Shown here piece after piece: positions 25,355 through 35,136 of a stretch of DNA of 64,000 nt. This stretch comes from Prodigiosinella aquatilis (GTDB taxonomy: Bacteria; Pseudomonadota; Gammaproteobacteria; Enterobacterales; Enterobacteriaceae): NCBI GenBank assembly GCA_030388725.1, contig CP128857.1:4464001-4528000 (forward strand), given 5' to 3'. Position 1 is the first letter of the stretch. Each line of letters begins with the position of its first letter. The notes below the pieces were generated by a model that saw only the letters and a list, made by a program, of their open reading frames with translations, did not search any database and was not told where the DNA came from. A program made the translations under genes and the position numbers.

Positions 25355-27160
25355 TCAAAACTCGTTCCAGTCATCGGGGCGTCGACGTTCACGTTGCATT
25401 TCACGGTGGAAGATATCCTCCAGTTCACGACGTGCTTCCTTAATACGAGATGCCTGAGCTACATCCCCCTGGCGCTGTGGCATCAATTCCCGCAACATTC
25501 GCATATCCAGCCGCCGGAAATGCTGCTGCGCCCGAAGAGCCTGATGTGGATGCATACCCAATGTAATAAGCGTTTTCCTACCCAGTTCCAGCGCGCTGGA
25601 AAATGTTTCACGGGAGAATTGTGTCACGCCGGCCTGCATTAATTCATGTGCTTCCACTCGGCCACGGGCACGGGCCAGTATTTCCAGGTCAGGAAAATGC
25701 TGCTGACATAGGTTCACAATTGCCATCGTATCTTCCGGCCCGTTACAGGTAATCACGATGGATTGCGCCTTCCCTGCACCGGCGGCACGCAGCAGCTCCA
25801 GATCGGCAGCATCGCCATAGTACACTTTATAACCAAACGATCTCATCAGACTCACTGCACTGATATCGCGCTCCAGCACCGTGATTCGCATTTTGTTGGC
25901 CATCAGCAAACGGCCGATCACCTGCCCGAAACGCCCGAATCCCACGACAATCACTTGCGGTTCGTCATCGTCCACATAGGGTTTTTCATCCGGCTCGTCA
26001 CGCACATTAAAGCGACGCACCAGAATACGGTCTATCAACTGCATCAATAAAGGTGTCAGCATCATCGACAGTGTTACCGTCACCAATAGCAGCGGTAACT
26101 GATTGCCTTTAAACATCTGGTGAGCCGCCGCGGCAGAAAACAGCACAAAAGCGAACTCGCCGCCTTGACTGAGAACACCGGCAAACTGCAACCGTTCCGA
26201 GGATCGCAGCCCATGAATCCGGGCCAGGAGATAGAGCACCAGCGTTTTTACTGCCACCAGAACCACCACACCGATTAATACGTCGATGATATGGTCGTAG
26301 AGCACCCCCAGATTGAGTGACATCCCCACTGAAATAAAAAACAGACCGAGCAACAACCCTTTAAATGGTTCAATAGCGCTTTCCAGCTCATGTCGGTATT
26401 CGCTTTCAGCCAGCAGCACGCCGGCGATAAATGTCCCCAACGCCATCGATAGCCCGAGCGCCTCCATAAACAGCGCAGAGCCGAGCACCAGCAACAGTGC
26501 TGCCGCAGTAAACACTTCTCTGACACCGGAAGCCGCAATAAAGCGGAATAACGGCCTGATCAAATAGCGGCCACCGATCAACATGCCCGCAAACGCCACG
26601 ACTTTCATCCCGACCTGATTCCAATTCCCGATCTCGCTCTGCACTCCCGCCAGGAGCGGAATCAATGCCAACACCGGGATCACCGCCAGATCCTGAAACA
26701 ACAACACAGAAAACCCGAGTTGCCCGGATTCATTGCGATTCATGGCTTTTTCTCGCATCAGTTGCAAAGCGATTGCCGTGGATGACATCGCCAGACCAAT
26801 ACCGCCAATCAGCGCGGACTTCCAGGGAAATGCGCTTAAATACAGTGCGCCGCCGAGAATGGCCGCACTGAGCAACACTTGCGCGGCACCGATACCAAAA
26901 ATAGAACGACGCAGCTTCCAGAGTTTGGCCGGATTTAGCTCCAGTCCAATGATAAACATCAGAAACACCACGCCAAGCTCGGAAAAATGCAGGATGGCAT
27001 CCACACCACGGATAAAACCCAATCCCCACGGGCCGATGGCGATACCAGCGATAAGATAACCCAGCACCGCACCAATCCCCATCCGGGCGGCGATAGGCAC
27101 CATCAATACCGCAACAAACAGAAACAATACGCTAGCACTTAATACGGAGGAACTTTCCAT
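25355..27160 (-). CDS. kefB: Glutathione-gated K+/H+ antiporter KefB
   Basis: Inner-membrane potassium efflux system that protects against electrophiles by acidifying the cytoplasm. The 601 residues have 12-13 membrane segments up to about residue 380 (CPA2 fold), with GGEFAFVLFSAAA. A cytoplasmic RCK/TrkA-N domain follows, with the Rossmann motif VIVVGFGRFGQVIGR near residue 400. A C-terminal tail RPDDWNEF ends the protein. It is one base away from its ancillary gene kefG. Confidence 0.97.
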   Translation of the reverse strand: MESSSVLSASVLFLFVAVLMVPIAARMGIGAVLGYLIAGIAIGPWGLGFIRGVDAILHFSELGVVFLMFIIGLELNPAKLWKLRRSIFGIGAAQVLLSAAILGGALYLSAFPWKSALIGGIGLAMSSTAIALQLMREKAMNRNESGQLGFSVLLFQDLAVIPVLALIPLLAGVQSEIGNWNQVGMKVVAFAGMLIGGRYLIRPLFRFIAASGVREVFTAAALLLVLGSALFMEALGLSMALGTFIAGVLLAESEYRHELESAIEPFKGLLLGLFFISVGMSLNLGVLYDHIIDVLIGVVVLVAVKTLVLYLLARIHGLRSSERLQFAGVLSQGGEFAFVLFSAAAAHQMFKGNQLPLLLVTVTLSMMLTPLLMQLIDRILVRRFNVRDEPDEKPYVDDDEPQVIVVGFGRFGQVIGRLLMANKMRITVLERDISAVSLMRSFGYKVYYGDAADLELLRAAGAGKAQSIVITCNGPEDTMAIVNLCQQHFPDLEILARARGRVEAHELMQAGVTQFSRETFSSALELGRKTLITLGMHPHQALRAQQHFRRLDMRMLRELMPQRQGDVAQASRIKEARRELEDIFHREMQRERRRPDDWNEF

Positions 27161-27161
27161 G

Positions 27162-27716
27162 CTACTGCTCTCCGGTAGTCAGCGGTGAACTCAGCCATTT
27201 TTCATACAACCGGGCATGACTGAGCAATACGTGGCGCGGCAGACGCCGCGCCCAGTAAATAACCATCGGTTCCATCCAACGCATATGACACATTGCCGCT
27301 GTCATTTCGAACGGCCGTAATACGTCAGACATATAAAAACGATTGCTCCCACCGGGTTGGTATGCTTCCAGCGGTTCACCGGTGGTTACCACCGAGCGCC
27401 AATATTTTCCGGCCAGCGCATTACCGCCAATACCATTGGCAAAACCGCGGCACAACACGCGATCCTGCCACTCTTTCAATAACGCCGGACAACTATAAGT
27501 GTAGAGTGGATGCTGAAACACAATGATCTGATGTTCACGTAACAGCTGTTGTTCATGGTGAATATCAATGAAAAAGTCAGGATAGTGTGCGTAAAGATCA
27601 TGCACGGTGACATGCCCCAGATACTGGGCCGACTCCAATAGTAGCTTATTCGCTACTGAGTCCTGTGATTCCGGATGGGCAAACAGCAGCAAAATCTTCG
27701 GTGGCTGCGACATCAT
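27162..27716 (-). CDS. kefG: KefB ancillary quinone oxidoreductase-like protein KefG
   Basis: Flavodoxin-fold ancillary subunit needed for full KefB activity. I start at the ATG giving MMSQPPKILLLFAHPESQ (184 residues), directly after GGAGGGGA; the upstream in-frame ATG is unlikely. The NQO-family core VFQHPLYTYSCPALLKEW and GGNALAGKYWRSVVTTGEP are visible. It is adjacent to kefB. Confidence 0.95.
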   Translation of the reverse strand: MMSQPPKILLLFAHPESQDSVANKLLLESAQYLGHVTVHDLYAHYPDFFIDIHHEQQLLREHQIIVFQHPLYTYSCPALLKEWQDRVLCRGFANGIGGNALAGKYWRSVVTTGEPLEAYQPGGSNRFYMSDVLRPFEMTAAMCHMRWMEPMVIYWARRLPRHVLLSHARLYEKWLSSPLTTGEQ

Positions 27717-27840
27717 TCCCCTCCAAAACGTCGTCATAGTGGGTATTTTCCGCTACCATGCAGCGCAGCGGTGACAAGCAGGACACAACAGTCCTGAACC
27801 AAGATCCATAATTTAACATATTCTAACTATTTGGCGCGTT

Positions 27841-29778
27841 ATGATTGTTTTCTCCTCCTTACAAATTAGACGTGGTACGCGGGTACTGCTGGATAATGCA
27901 ACCGCTACCGTGAATCCGGGCCAGAAAGTGGGTCTGGTGGGTAAAAATGGGTGTGGTAAATCGACATTACTCGCACTGCTGAAAAGTGAAATCAGCGCCG
28001 ATGGTGGTAATGCGACCTTTCCGCAAAACTGGGCGCTAGCCTGGGTGAATCAGGAAACACCAGCATTGGAGCGTCCCGCCATCGAGTACGTGATGGACGG
28101 TGATCGGGAATTCCGCCAGTTGGAAGCGGCGCTGAATGAAGCCAATGAAAAGAATGACGGCAACGCCATCGCTACTTTGCACGGCAAGCTGGATGCCATT
28201 CAAGCCTGGTCGATTCAGTCCCGTACCGCCAGTCTGTTAAACGGTCTTGGATTTACCCAGGATCAGTTACAACAGCCGGTAAGTGCGTTTTCCGGGGGCT
28301 GGCGGATGCGGTTGAATCTGGCGCAGGCGCTGATTTGTCGCTCCGATCTGCTGCTGCTGGATGAACCCACCAACCACCTGGATCTGGATGCGGTTATCTG
28401 GCTGGAAAAGTGGTTAAAAAATTATTCCGGCACGTTGATGCTGATCTCACATGACCGGGACTTTCTCGATCCCGTCGTGAACAAAATCCTGCATATTGAG
28501 CAGGAAACGCTGTATGAATACACCGGCAACTACTCCTCTTTCGAGCGGCAGCGGGCGACGAAACTGGCACAACAGCAGTCGATGTATGAACACCAGCAGG
28601 AACAGGTCTCTCACCTGCAACACTATATTGACCGTTTTCGCGCTCAGGCCACCAAAGCCAAACAGGCACAGAGCCGTATCAAAATGCTGGAACGTATGGA
28701 ATTGATTGCCCCGGCTCACGTGGATAATCCTTTCCGCTTCAGTTTCCGCCCACCGGAAGCTTTGCCCAACCCATTGCTGCGCATGGAAAAAGTCAGCGCA
28801 GGCTACGGTGACAAGCTAATTCTTGAATCGATCAAACTGAATCTGGTGCCAGGTTCGCGTATTGGTCTACTGGGCCACAACGGTGCCGGTAAATCAACGC
28901 TGATTAAGCTGCTGGCAGGCGAACTACAGCCGCTTCATGGGGATATCGGGCTGGCAAAAGGTGTGAAGCTGGGTTATTTCGCGCAGCATCAATTGGAATT
29001 TCTGCGGGCAGATGAATCCCCATTACAGCATCTCACCCGTCTGGCTGCGCGTGAAACGGAACAACAGTTACGCGATTATCTCGGTGGATTTGATTTCCGC
29101 GGCGATAAAGTGACGGAAGCGACGGAACGTTTTTCCGGCGGAGAAAAAGCACGTCTGGTGCTGGCGTTAATCGTCTGGCAACGGCCTAATCTGCTGCTGC
29201 TCGACGAACCGACCAACCATCTGGACTTGGATATGCGTCAAGCATTAACCGAAGCGTTGATCGATTTTGAAGGTGCCTTGGTGGTGGTTTCTCATGATCG
29301 CCATCTGATCCGATCCACTACTGACGATCTTTATCTGGTACATGACCGCAAAGTTGAGCCATTTGATGGCGATCTGGAAGATTATCAACAGTGGTTGCTG
29401 GGTATGCAAAAACAGGACACTTCGGCTGACGACGGTCTGAAAGCGAACGCCACCAATAATGCTCAGGCACGTAAAGAGCAAAAACGACGGGAAGCAGAAC
29501 TGCGTACACAGACCCAGCCATTGCGCAAACAGATCGCTCAGCTCGAACAGCAGATGGAAAAATTGAACAGTGCACTCGCAGCAGTGGAGTCCCGTCTTGC
29601 CGACAGCGAGCTTTATGACAACAGTCGTAAAGCTGAACTTACCGAGTGCCTGCAAAAGCAAACGGCGGTGAAAAACGAGCTTGAAACAACCGAGATGGCC
29701 TGGCTGGACGCGCAGGAACAGTTGGAGCAATTAACCCAATCTTTTGATAGTCCCCACTCTTTTGATAGTCAAAGTTAA
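27841..29778 (+). CDS. yheS: ABC-F family ATPase YheS
   Basis: Ribosome-associated ABC-F protein, no membrane domain, 645 residues. Two ATPase modules are seen. Module 1 has GKNGCGKSTLL near residue 34, signature FSGGWRMRLNLAQAL and LLLLDEPTNHLDLD. Module 2 has GHNGAGKSTLI near 345, FSGGEKARLVLALI and LLLLDEPTNHLDLD. A charged linker (residues 235-300) and a C-terminal coiled coil (560-640) flank them. The family acts on stalled or early-elongating ribosomes. The opposite-strand frames are shadows. Confidence 0.96.
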   Translation: MIVFSSLQIRRGTRVLLDNATATVNPGQKVGLVGKNGCGKSTLLALLKSEISADGGNATFPQNWALAWVNQETPALERPAIEYVMDGDREFRQLEAALNEANEKNDGNAIATLHGKLDAIQAWSIQSRTASLLNGLGFTQDQLQQPVSAFSGGWRMRLNLAQALICRSDLLLLDEPTNHLDLDAVIWLEKWLKNYSGTLMLISHDRDFLDPVVNKILHIEQETLYEYTGNYSSFERQRATKLAQQQSMYEHQQEQVSHLQHYIDRFRAQATKAKQAQSRIKMLERMELIAPAHVDNPFRFSFRPPEALPNPLLRMEKVSAGYGDKLILESIKLNLVPGSRIGLLGHNGAGKSTLIKLLAGELQPLHGDIGLAKGVKLGYFAQHQLEFLRADESPLQHLTRLAARETEQQLRDYLGGFDFRGDKVTEATERFSGGEKARLVLALIVWQRPNLLLLDEPTNHLDLDMRQALTEALIDFEGALVVVSHDRHLIRSTTDDLYLVHDRKVEPFDGDLEDYQQWLLGMQKQDTSADDGLKANATNNAQARKEQKRREAELRTQTQPLRKQIAQLEQQMEKLNSALAAVESRLADSELYDNSRKAELTECLQKQTAVKNELETTEMAWLDAQEQLEQLTQSFDSPHSFDSQS

Positions 29779-29791
29779 TCCGCTGGGATTT

Positions 29792-29823
29792 CGGGATATC
29801 TGCGAGGGCAGGTATCCCGGTTT
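29792..29823. terminator. Terminator between yheS and the LysE-type gene
   Basis: Two-part stem: CGGGATA/TATCCCG enclosing CTGC/GCAG with loop GAGG, followed by a short GTTT on the plus strand. It sits between convergent genes. The T-run is weak, so function is probable but not certain. Confidence 0.6.
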
Positions 29824-30427
29824 AATGCCAAATCATCAGCACACAGGCGGCAGTCAGTAACCCCATACCAAGATTGAATATCTTCCAGGCAGTCGGGCTG
29901 CGCAACATCTGGCCGATTACCGAGCCAAACACCAACCAGATGGCCCCCGCTACCGCATTAACCGTGACCAACGCAATACTGATGCCGACCACCGAGCCGA
30001 TATACCCTTCCCCTGCCAGACTGAATCCGGCCACCGCACCCAGTGACATCAGCCAAGCCTTGGGGTTCAAAAATTGCAGTAGTCCCCCCTGATACATCGG
30101 CATAGGATGCGGCGGTGCAGTATCCGTATCCAGTTGTTCATAGGCTGCGGTGGCAATCTTCCATGACAACCACAGCAGGTAGGCACTGCCGAGGACTTTC
30201 AACGCCAGGTGTAACGGAGGATAAATCAACAACAAGCTCCCCAGACCCAGCGCGGCCAATAACAACACACTCTGCATGCCGATCATGATCCCGAGCATCA
30301 GTGGTAGCGAACGTATAAAACCAAAATTGGCGGCAGACGCCGTCAGTAGCATATTATTAGGGCCTGGGGTAATGGCTGCAACCCACAGAAAACCAAGCAT
30401 GGAAAGGAAAAGGCTAAAATGCGCCAT
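29822..30427 (-). CDS. LysE/RhtB-family exporter
   Basis: Inner-membrane amino acid efflux protein, 201 residues with six predicted membrane segments. The signature AAITPGPNNMLLTASAANFG near residue 17 is diagnostic, and LQFLNPKAWLMSLGAV is the second conserved block. The substrate cannot be read from the sequence; amino acids or homoserine-type compounds are typical. It is monocistronic and convergent with yheS. Confidence 0.9.
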   Translation of the reverse strand: MAHFSLFLSMLGFLWVAAITPGPNNMLLTASAANFGFIRSLPLMLGIMIGMQSVLLLAALGLGSLLLIYPPLHLALKVLGSAYLLWLSWKIATAAYEQLDTDTAPPHPMPMYQGGLLQFLNPKAWLMSLGAVAGFSLAGEGYIGSVVGISIALVTVNAVAGAIWLVFGSVIGQMLRSPTAWKIFNLGMGLLTAACVLMIWH

Positions 30428-30508
30428 GAAATCGGGATGCCTTATACCAGACGAATTGACAAGATAATCAACCTAGCAGCGTGATATGGCCCAGACAAGT
30501 CTTTTACT

Positions 30509-31501
30509 ATGAATATTGAACCATTGACCAGTCAGACTTTTCATCCCATGTCAGGGATGCACAATCCACATCTGCAAACGCTGCTGCCACAACTGATCCG
30601 TCGTCACCTCCGGTTAAAACCCGTCTGGCAGACGCTGGATATGCCGGATGGCGATTTTGTCGATCTGGCCTGGAGCGAAGATCCACTATCAGCAAAACAT
30701 AAACCCCGGGTGGTACTGTTTCACGGTCTTGAAGGCAGTTTCCACAGTCCTTATGCCCATGGATTACTGGCCGCCTGTCAACGGCGCGGCTGGCTGGCGA
30801 TGGTGATGCACTTTCGCGGTTGCAGCGGCAAACCCAACCGCATGAAGCGCATTTATCATTCAGGTGAAACCGAAGACGCCAGCTATTTGCTACGCTGGAT
30901 GCATGAAACGCTGGGTGAGGCGCCAACGGCCGCCGTCGGCGTGTCGCTGGGGGGAAATATGCTGGCTTATCTGCTGGGTCAACAGGGAGCACAATGCAGC
31001 CTGGCTGCGGCGGTTATTGTCTCGGCACCGCTGATGCTGGCACCTTGTAGCCAGCGTATCGATCAGGGATTTTCACGGATTTATCAACACTATCTGGTAC
31101 ACCTGCTAAAACAGAATGCCAGCCGTAAAATCGCCGCTTATCCTGATACATTGCCCATTCTTTTGCCACAATTGAAAAAAATACGACGGCTACGCGAGTT
31201 CGACGATCTGATCACCGCCCGTATTCATGGCTTTCTGAATGCGGCAGACTATTACCAACGGTGCAGTGCAATGCCGCTGTTACCGCAGATTTGTAAACCG
31301 TTACTGATCATTCAGGCCAAAGATGATCCGTTCATGACACAAGACGTGATCCCCGACCTGGCATTATTACCGCCGAATATTGAGTATCAGCTAACAGATC
31401 ACGGCGGCCATGTCGGCTTTGTTGGTGGCTCGTTACTTAACCCCGAAATGTGGCTGGAACAGCGCATTCCGGACTGGCTCACTCCGTTTTTGGACCAATA
31501 A
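30509..31501 (+). CDS. yheT: YheT-family alpha/beta hydrolase
   Basis: Probable cytoplasmic esterase/hydrolase of the ABHD1/3 group. The 330 residues start MNIEPLTSQTFHPMSG and contain the nucleophile elbow GVSLGGNM (Ser near 149), Asp in QAKDDPFM and His in DHGGHVGF, a complete catalytic triad. The oxyanion region VLFHGLEGSFHSPY is also typical. It lies immediately upstream of yheU and they are probably co-transcribed. Confidence 0.94.
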   Translation: MNIEPLTSQTFHPMSGMHNPHLQTLLPQLIRRHLRLKPVWQTLDMPDGDFVDLAWSEDPLSAKHKPRVVLFHGLEGSFHSPYAHGLLAACQRRGWLAMVMHFRGCSGKPNRMKRIYHSGETEDASYLLRWMHETLGEAPTAAVGVSLGGNMLAYLLGQQGAQCSLAAAVIVSAPLMLAPCSQRIDQGFSRIYQHYLVHLLKQNASRKIAAYPDTLPILLPQLKKIRRLREFDDLITARIHGFLNAADYYQRCSAMPLLPQICKPLLIIQAKDDPFMTQDVIPDLALLPPNIEYQLTDHGGHVGFVGGSLLNPEMWLEQRIPDWLTPFLDQ

Positions 31502-31502
31502 T

Positions 31503-31739
31503 GTGATTATTCCCTGGCAACAACTGGACCCGGAAACACTGGAAAATCTGATCGAATCTTTTGTGCTGCGTGAAGGCACTGATTATGGAGAGCATGAGCG
31601 CACACTGGAGCAAAAAGTGGCTGATGTACGTCGGCAACTGGAACATGGCGAAGCGGTACTGGTGTGGTCCGAACTGCATGAAACCATCAATGTGATGCCC
31701 CGCAGTCAGCTTACCGCGAGTGATCTTCACGAATATTGA
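31503..31739 (+). CDS. yheU: YheU family protein
   Basis: Conserved small protein of unknown function, 78 residues. I start at GTG 31503 (MIIPWQQLDPETLENL), which matches the N-terminus of E. coli YheU and lies two bases past the yheT stop TAA. The longer frame runs inside yheT. The core LIESFVLREGTDYGEHERT is nearly invariant in the family. The C-terminus is a few residues longer than in E. coli. Confidence 0.92.
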   Translation: MIIPWQQLDPETLENLIESFVLREGTDYGEHERTLEQKVADVRRQLEHGEAVLVWSELHETINVMPRSQLTASDLHEY

Positions 31740-31868
31740 ATCAGTAGCAAAAAACGTGAAAAGGGATGTAACCCCCAGATAAACATGGTAACAATGGGGT
31801 TATCTAACCGCAGTGACGGTTTTCAGTAACCGTACCGATGCATACCCCCATAACGGAGTTTCAGCATC

Positions 31869-32738
31869 ATGTCGCACCAACACCCGATTATCGCTGTAAC
31901 CGGCTCCAGTGGCGCCGGAACCACCACCACCAGTCTAGCTTTTCGCAAGATTTTCCAGCAGTTGAAAATCCGCGCTGCTCAGGTTGAAGGGGACAGCTTC
32001 CACCGTTACACCCGTCCGGAAATGGACATGGAAATCCGTAAAACACGAGATTTAGGGCGGCATATCAGCTACTTTGGCCCGGAGGCCAACGATTTCTGTC
32101 TGCTTGAGAAATCGTTCACTGAATATGGGCAGCACGGCACCGGAAAAACCCGTAAATATCTGCATACTTACGATGAAGCCATTCCTTACAATCAGGTGCC
32201 GGGAACATTTACCCCCTGGGAACCGATGCCGGAACCTACCGATGTGCTGTTCTATGAAGGGCTGCATGGTGGCATAGTCACGCAACAGCATAATGTGGCC
32301 CGTCATGTCGATTTACTGGTGGGTGTAGTGCCAATTGTCAACCTGGAATGGATTCAGAAACTGGTTCGCGATGTGAATGAACGTGGTCATTCCCGCGAGG
32401 CGGTGATGGACTCTGTGGTGCGTTCAATGGAAGACTACATCACCTACATTACGCCACAATTTTCCCGCACCCATATCAACTTCCAGCGTGTACCGACGGT
32501 GGATACGTCCAACCCTTTTGCGGCAAAAGCCATCCCGTCGCTGGATGAAAGCTTTGTGGTCATTCACTTTCAGTGTATGGACGACATTGATTACCCTTAT
32601 CTGCTGGCCATGCTGCAAGGGTCGTTTATTTCCCACATCAATACACTGGTGGTACCCGGCGGCAAGATGGGACTGGCGATGGAACTGATCATGGGGCCAT
32701 TGGTGCAACGGTTGCTGGAAGGCAAAACCATCAAATAA
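31869..32738 (+). CDS. prkB: Phosphoribulokinase-like protein PrkB
   Basis: 289-residue P-loop kinase of the PRK/uridine kinase family. The Walker A is GSSGAGTTTTSLAF near residue 12, followed by VEGDSFHRYTRPEMD. Enterobacterial PrkB is common but these bacteria lack a Calvin cycle, so the true substrate is unknown. It stands alone between yheU and the convergent astE. No odd features are seen. Confidence 0.94.
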   Translation: MSHQHPIIAVTGSSGAGTTTTSLAFRKIFQQLKIRAAQVEGDSFHRYTRPEMDMEIRKTRDLGRHISYFGPEANDFCLLEKSFTEYGQHGTGKTRKYLHTYDEAIPYNQVPGTFTPWEPMPEPTDVLFYEGLHGGIVTQQHNVARHVDLLVGVVPIVNLEWIQKLVRDVNERGHSREAVMDSVVRSMEDYITYITPQFSRTHINFQRVPTVDTSNPFAAKAIPSLDESFVVIHFQCMDDIDYPYLLAMLQGSFISHINTLVVPGGKMGLAMELIMGPLVQRLLEGKTIK

Positions 32739-32758
32739 TACCGGGCCGCCACGGTTAC

Positions 32759-33763
32759 TCACAGCATCGATAACGCTTCCGGGGTGGTTTCTGTCAGCAG
32801 TAACCCGGCTCGCATGCCCGTCGCCACCTGAGGATTGGGAAATAAAACCCACTCTTGCTCATGCTGAACCCGGTAGATTTCACCGGGTTGCTCTGCCAAC
32901 AACATCCCTTGGGTCAAGCAGGTAAAATTGGGCGTATCGTCAGACAAATTCAGCCGGAATACCTCGCTGTGTTTGATAATGGTATGCACCACACGGAACA
33001 GACGCATGGCGGTCTGGCGGCGCACCGGTCGCGTATCTCCCGAGATAAACGCCTGCAACATACGGTTAATGTCGGCAAAATGCCGCAGATCATTGGCGCC
33101 AAACGGGCGGGCTTTTCCCAGCTCAAGCGTACAACTGGCCGCCTGACAGCACTCGCTACTGAAGTGACTGAACGTTCCGCCCGGTGCACGGTGGAACACC
33201 AGCGCGTCTAAATCCGCCGCATCCAGCCAGGCAAGCAGCGTCGCGTCATAAGGGTGTGACTGAAACGGCAGCAAACCAAAGCGCGGCAGAACCGAGTCCC
33301 GGATAGCCGTATGCAAATCATAATGATAGCGGGCCACGCCGGAATCAGGCACATCGGCGGCAAAGAACGCCGTGACCAGTTGCTCCAGTTGCCGGGCACG
33401 TGCGGTTTCGCCGCTGGCGGCAAACTGGCGATAACGACCGCCAAACATACGGTTGATATCGGTGTGCAGATAACGCTTCCCGGCCTGCAACGCCGGAATG
33501 TTGCCGAAAATCACCAGCAGACGAACGGCCAGCGGACGTTGCCCGCTCAACAGTTCAGTAACCAATTGATTGAGCATCTCAACCGGTGCCGTTTCATTGC
33601 CATGTAATCCTGCCGACAATACCACCGCCTGTCGATAGACGGCTTTCGGCCACAGCGCCAGGATGCCTTCCGCCAGCCATTGCCAGCATAGTGTCGAGGT
33701 TTCCCCCTGTTTGATGACTGGCGACTCTCCCTGCAAAGTCAATGACAGAAAATTCACGCGCAT
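32759..33763 (-). CDS. astE: Succinylglutamate desuccinylase
   Basis: Last step of the arginine succinyltransferase pathway: N-succinylglutamate to glutamate plus succinate. The 334 residues contain the zinc-binding HGNETAPVEML (His, Glu) and the third ligand in YDLHTAIRDS, with the general base in CTLELGKA. The ATG at 33763 is used; a GTG one codon earlier or two codons later is possible, the latter having the better spacing from AGGAG. It is the terminal gene of astCADBE. Confidence 0.95.
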   Translation of the reverse strand: MRVNFLSLTLQGESPVIKQGETSTLCWQWLAEGILALWPKAVYRQAVVLSAGLHGNETAPVEMLNQLVTELLSGQRPLAVRLLVIFGNIPALQAGKRYLHTDINRMFGGRYRQFAASGETARARQLEQLVTAFFAADVPDSGVARYHYDLHTAIRDSVLPRFGLLPFQSHPYDATLLAWLDAADLDALVFHRAPGGTFSHFSSECCQAASCTLELGKARPFGANDLRHFADINRMLQAFISGDTRPVRRQTAMRLFRVVHTIIKHSEVFRLNLSDDTPNFTCLTQGMLLAEQPGEIYRVQHEQEWVLFPNPQVATGMRAGLLLTETTPEALSML

Positions 33764-33768
33764 CACTC

Positions 33769-35106
33769 CTAACGCTGAAAAGGATAGATAGATCCCAGCC
33801 CCAGGATCACCGTCAACGCATCCAGCGCTTCCCGTCCTTCGCTCAGCAGCAGAGGATCCGCCAGATCATTCTGCGTCAACTGGTCACGGTAGTAACGCTC
33901 CACCCAGTCATTTAAGCGGTTAAACAGGTTATCGTTCATGATGACCTGCGGATTGACGGCTTGCAGTTCCTGTTCATTCAATACCACCCGCAAGCGAAGA
34001 CAGGCCGGTCCGCCACCATTACGCATACTCTCACGCAAATCGAAAACCTTGATTTCGTCAATCGGGCCACCACGGCTCACCCGTTCAGACAAATAACGCC
34101 ATACCCCGACATGCTGGCGGGACTCTTCCGGTACCACCAGCGTCATCTTGCCATCTTGCCGGGTCAGGAGCTGGCTGTTAAACAGGTAAGTTGCCACCGC
34201 ATCTTCAACCGAGACACTGGCTTCCGGTACTTCAATAGCGATCAACTCTTCGTCAAGCGTGGCCATTTTGCGGCGAATTTCGTCCAGCGCCTGGGCCTGA
34301 TTCAAAAACGCCTGCTGATGGTGAAACAATACCTGTTGGTTACTGACCGCAATCACATCGTTATGAAAGACGCCTTTATCAATCACTGCCGGGTTCTGTT
34401 GTATAAATACCGTGTGGTTTTCATCAAGCTGATGTAGACGGGCTATCGCCTCACTGGCTTCTCGTGTCTGCCGCGCCGGGTAACGCTGCGGCCCGGCCAC
34501 ATTGCCGTAGACATGCTGACCATAGACAAACACCTGCACACTACGTCGCCCATATGCACCGCCCAGACGGTTATGGTTGGCGGCGCCTTCATCACCAAAC
34601 AGTGCAACCTGCGGCAGGGCGTTATGATGCACAAAATGGCGCTCATTGCTAAAAATAGCCCGCAACACCGCTGATGTCGTTTCGGCTTCGATCGCCCGAT
34701 GAAATTTATTGTTCAGATTGGCTGCCGTGAAATGAACCCGGCCATCGGCACTGTCTGACGACGGTGATACTGTCGCCGCATTGGCCGTCCACATTGATGA
34801 GGCCGAGCTTAACGCCGACAACAAACGAGGAGCCTGGCGCATCGCCTGCGCCAGTACCGTCGCATCACTGCCGCTGAATCCCAGCCGGCGCAACATCGGT
34901 ATATGAGGCCGCTCCTGCGGGGGCAGCACCGCTTGCCGGAAGCCGAGATCCGCCAGCGATTTCATTTTCAGCAATCCTTGTTTGGCCGCCAATCGGGGAT
35001 TGGATACGCTGTTCTGATGTAACGTCGAGGCTTCATTGCCAAACGACAAACCGGCATAGTGATGAGTCAACCCCACCAGACCATCAAAATTCACTTCATA
35101 AGACAT
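33769..35106 (-). CDS. astB: N-succinylarginine dihydrolase
   Basis: Second step of the AST pathway: succinylarginine to succinylornithine, CO2 and two ammonia. The ATG at 35106 gives MSYEVNFDGLVGLTHHYAGL and 445 residues, close to the E. coli length. The catalytic Cys lies in RNGGGPACLRLRVV, and His in YGRRSVQVFVYGQHVYG/FHNDVIAVSNQ. It lies between astD and astE. Confidence 0.96.
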   Translation of the reverse strand: MSYEVNFDGLVGLTHHYAGLSFGNEASTLHQNSVSNPRLAAKQGLLKMKSLADLGFRQAVLPPQERPHIPMLRRLGFSGSDATVLAQAMRQAPRLLSALSSASSMWTANAATVSPSSDSADGRVHFTAANLNNKFHRAIEAETTSAVLRAIFSNERHFVHHNALPQVALFGDEGAANHNRLGGAYGRRSVQVFVYGQHVYGNVAGPQRYPARQTREASEAIARLHQLDENHTVFIQQNPAVIDKGVFHNDVIAVSNQQVLFHHQQAFLNQAQALDEIRRKMATLDEELIAIEVPEASVSVEDAVATYLFNSQLLTRQDGKMTLVVPEESRQHVGVWRYLSERVSRGGPIDEIKVFDLRESMRNGGGPACLRLRVVLNEQELQAVNPQVIMNDNLFNRLNDWVERYYRDQLTQNDLADPLLLSEGREALDALTVILGLGSIYPFQR

Positions 35107-35136
35107 TGTGTTTCCCCACACCAGGCACGGCATTCA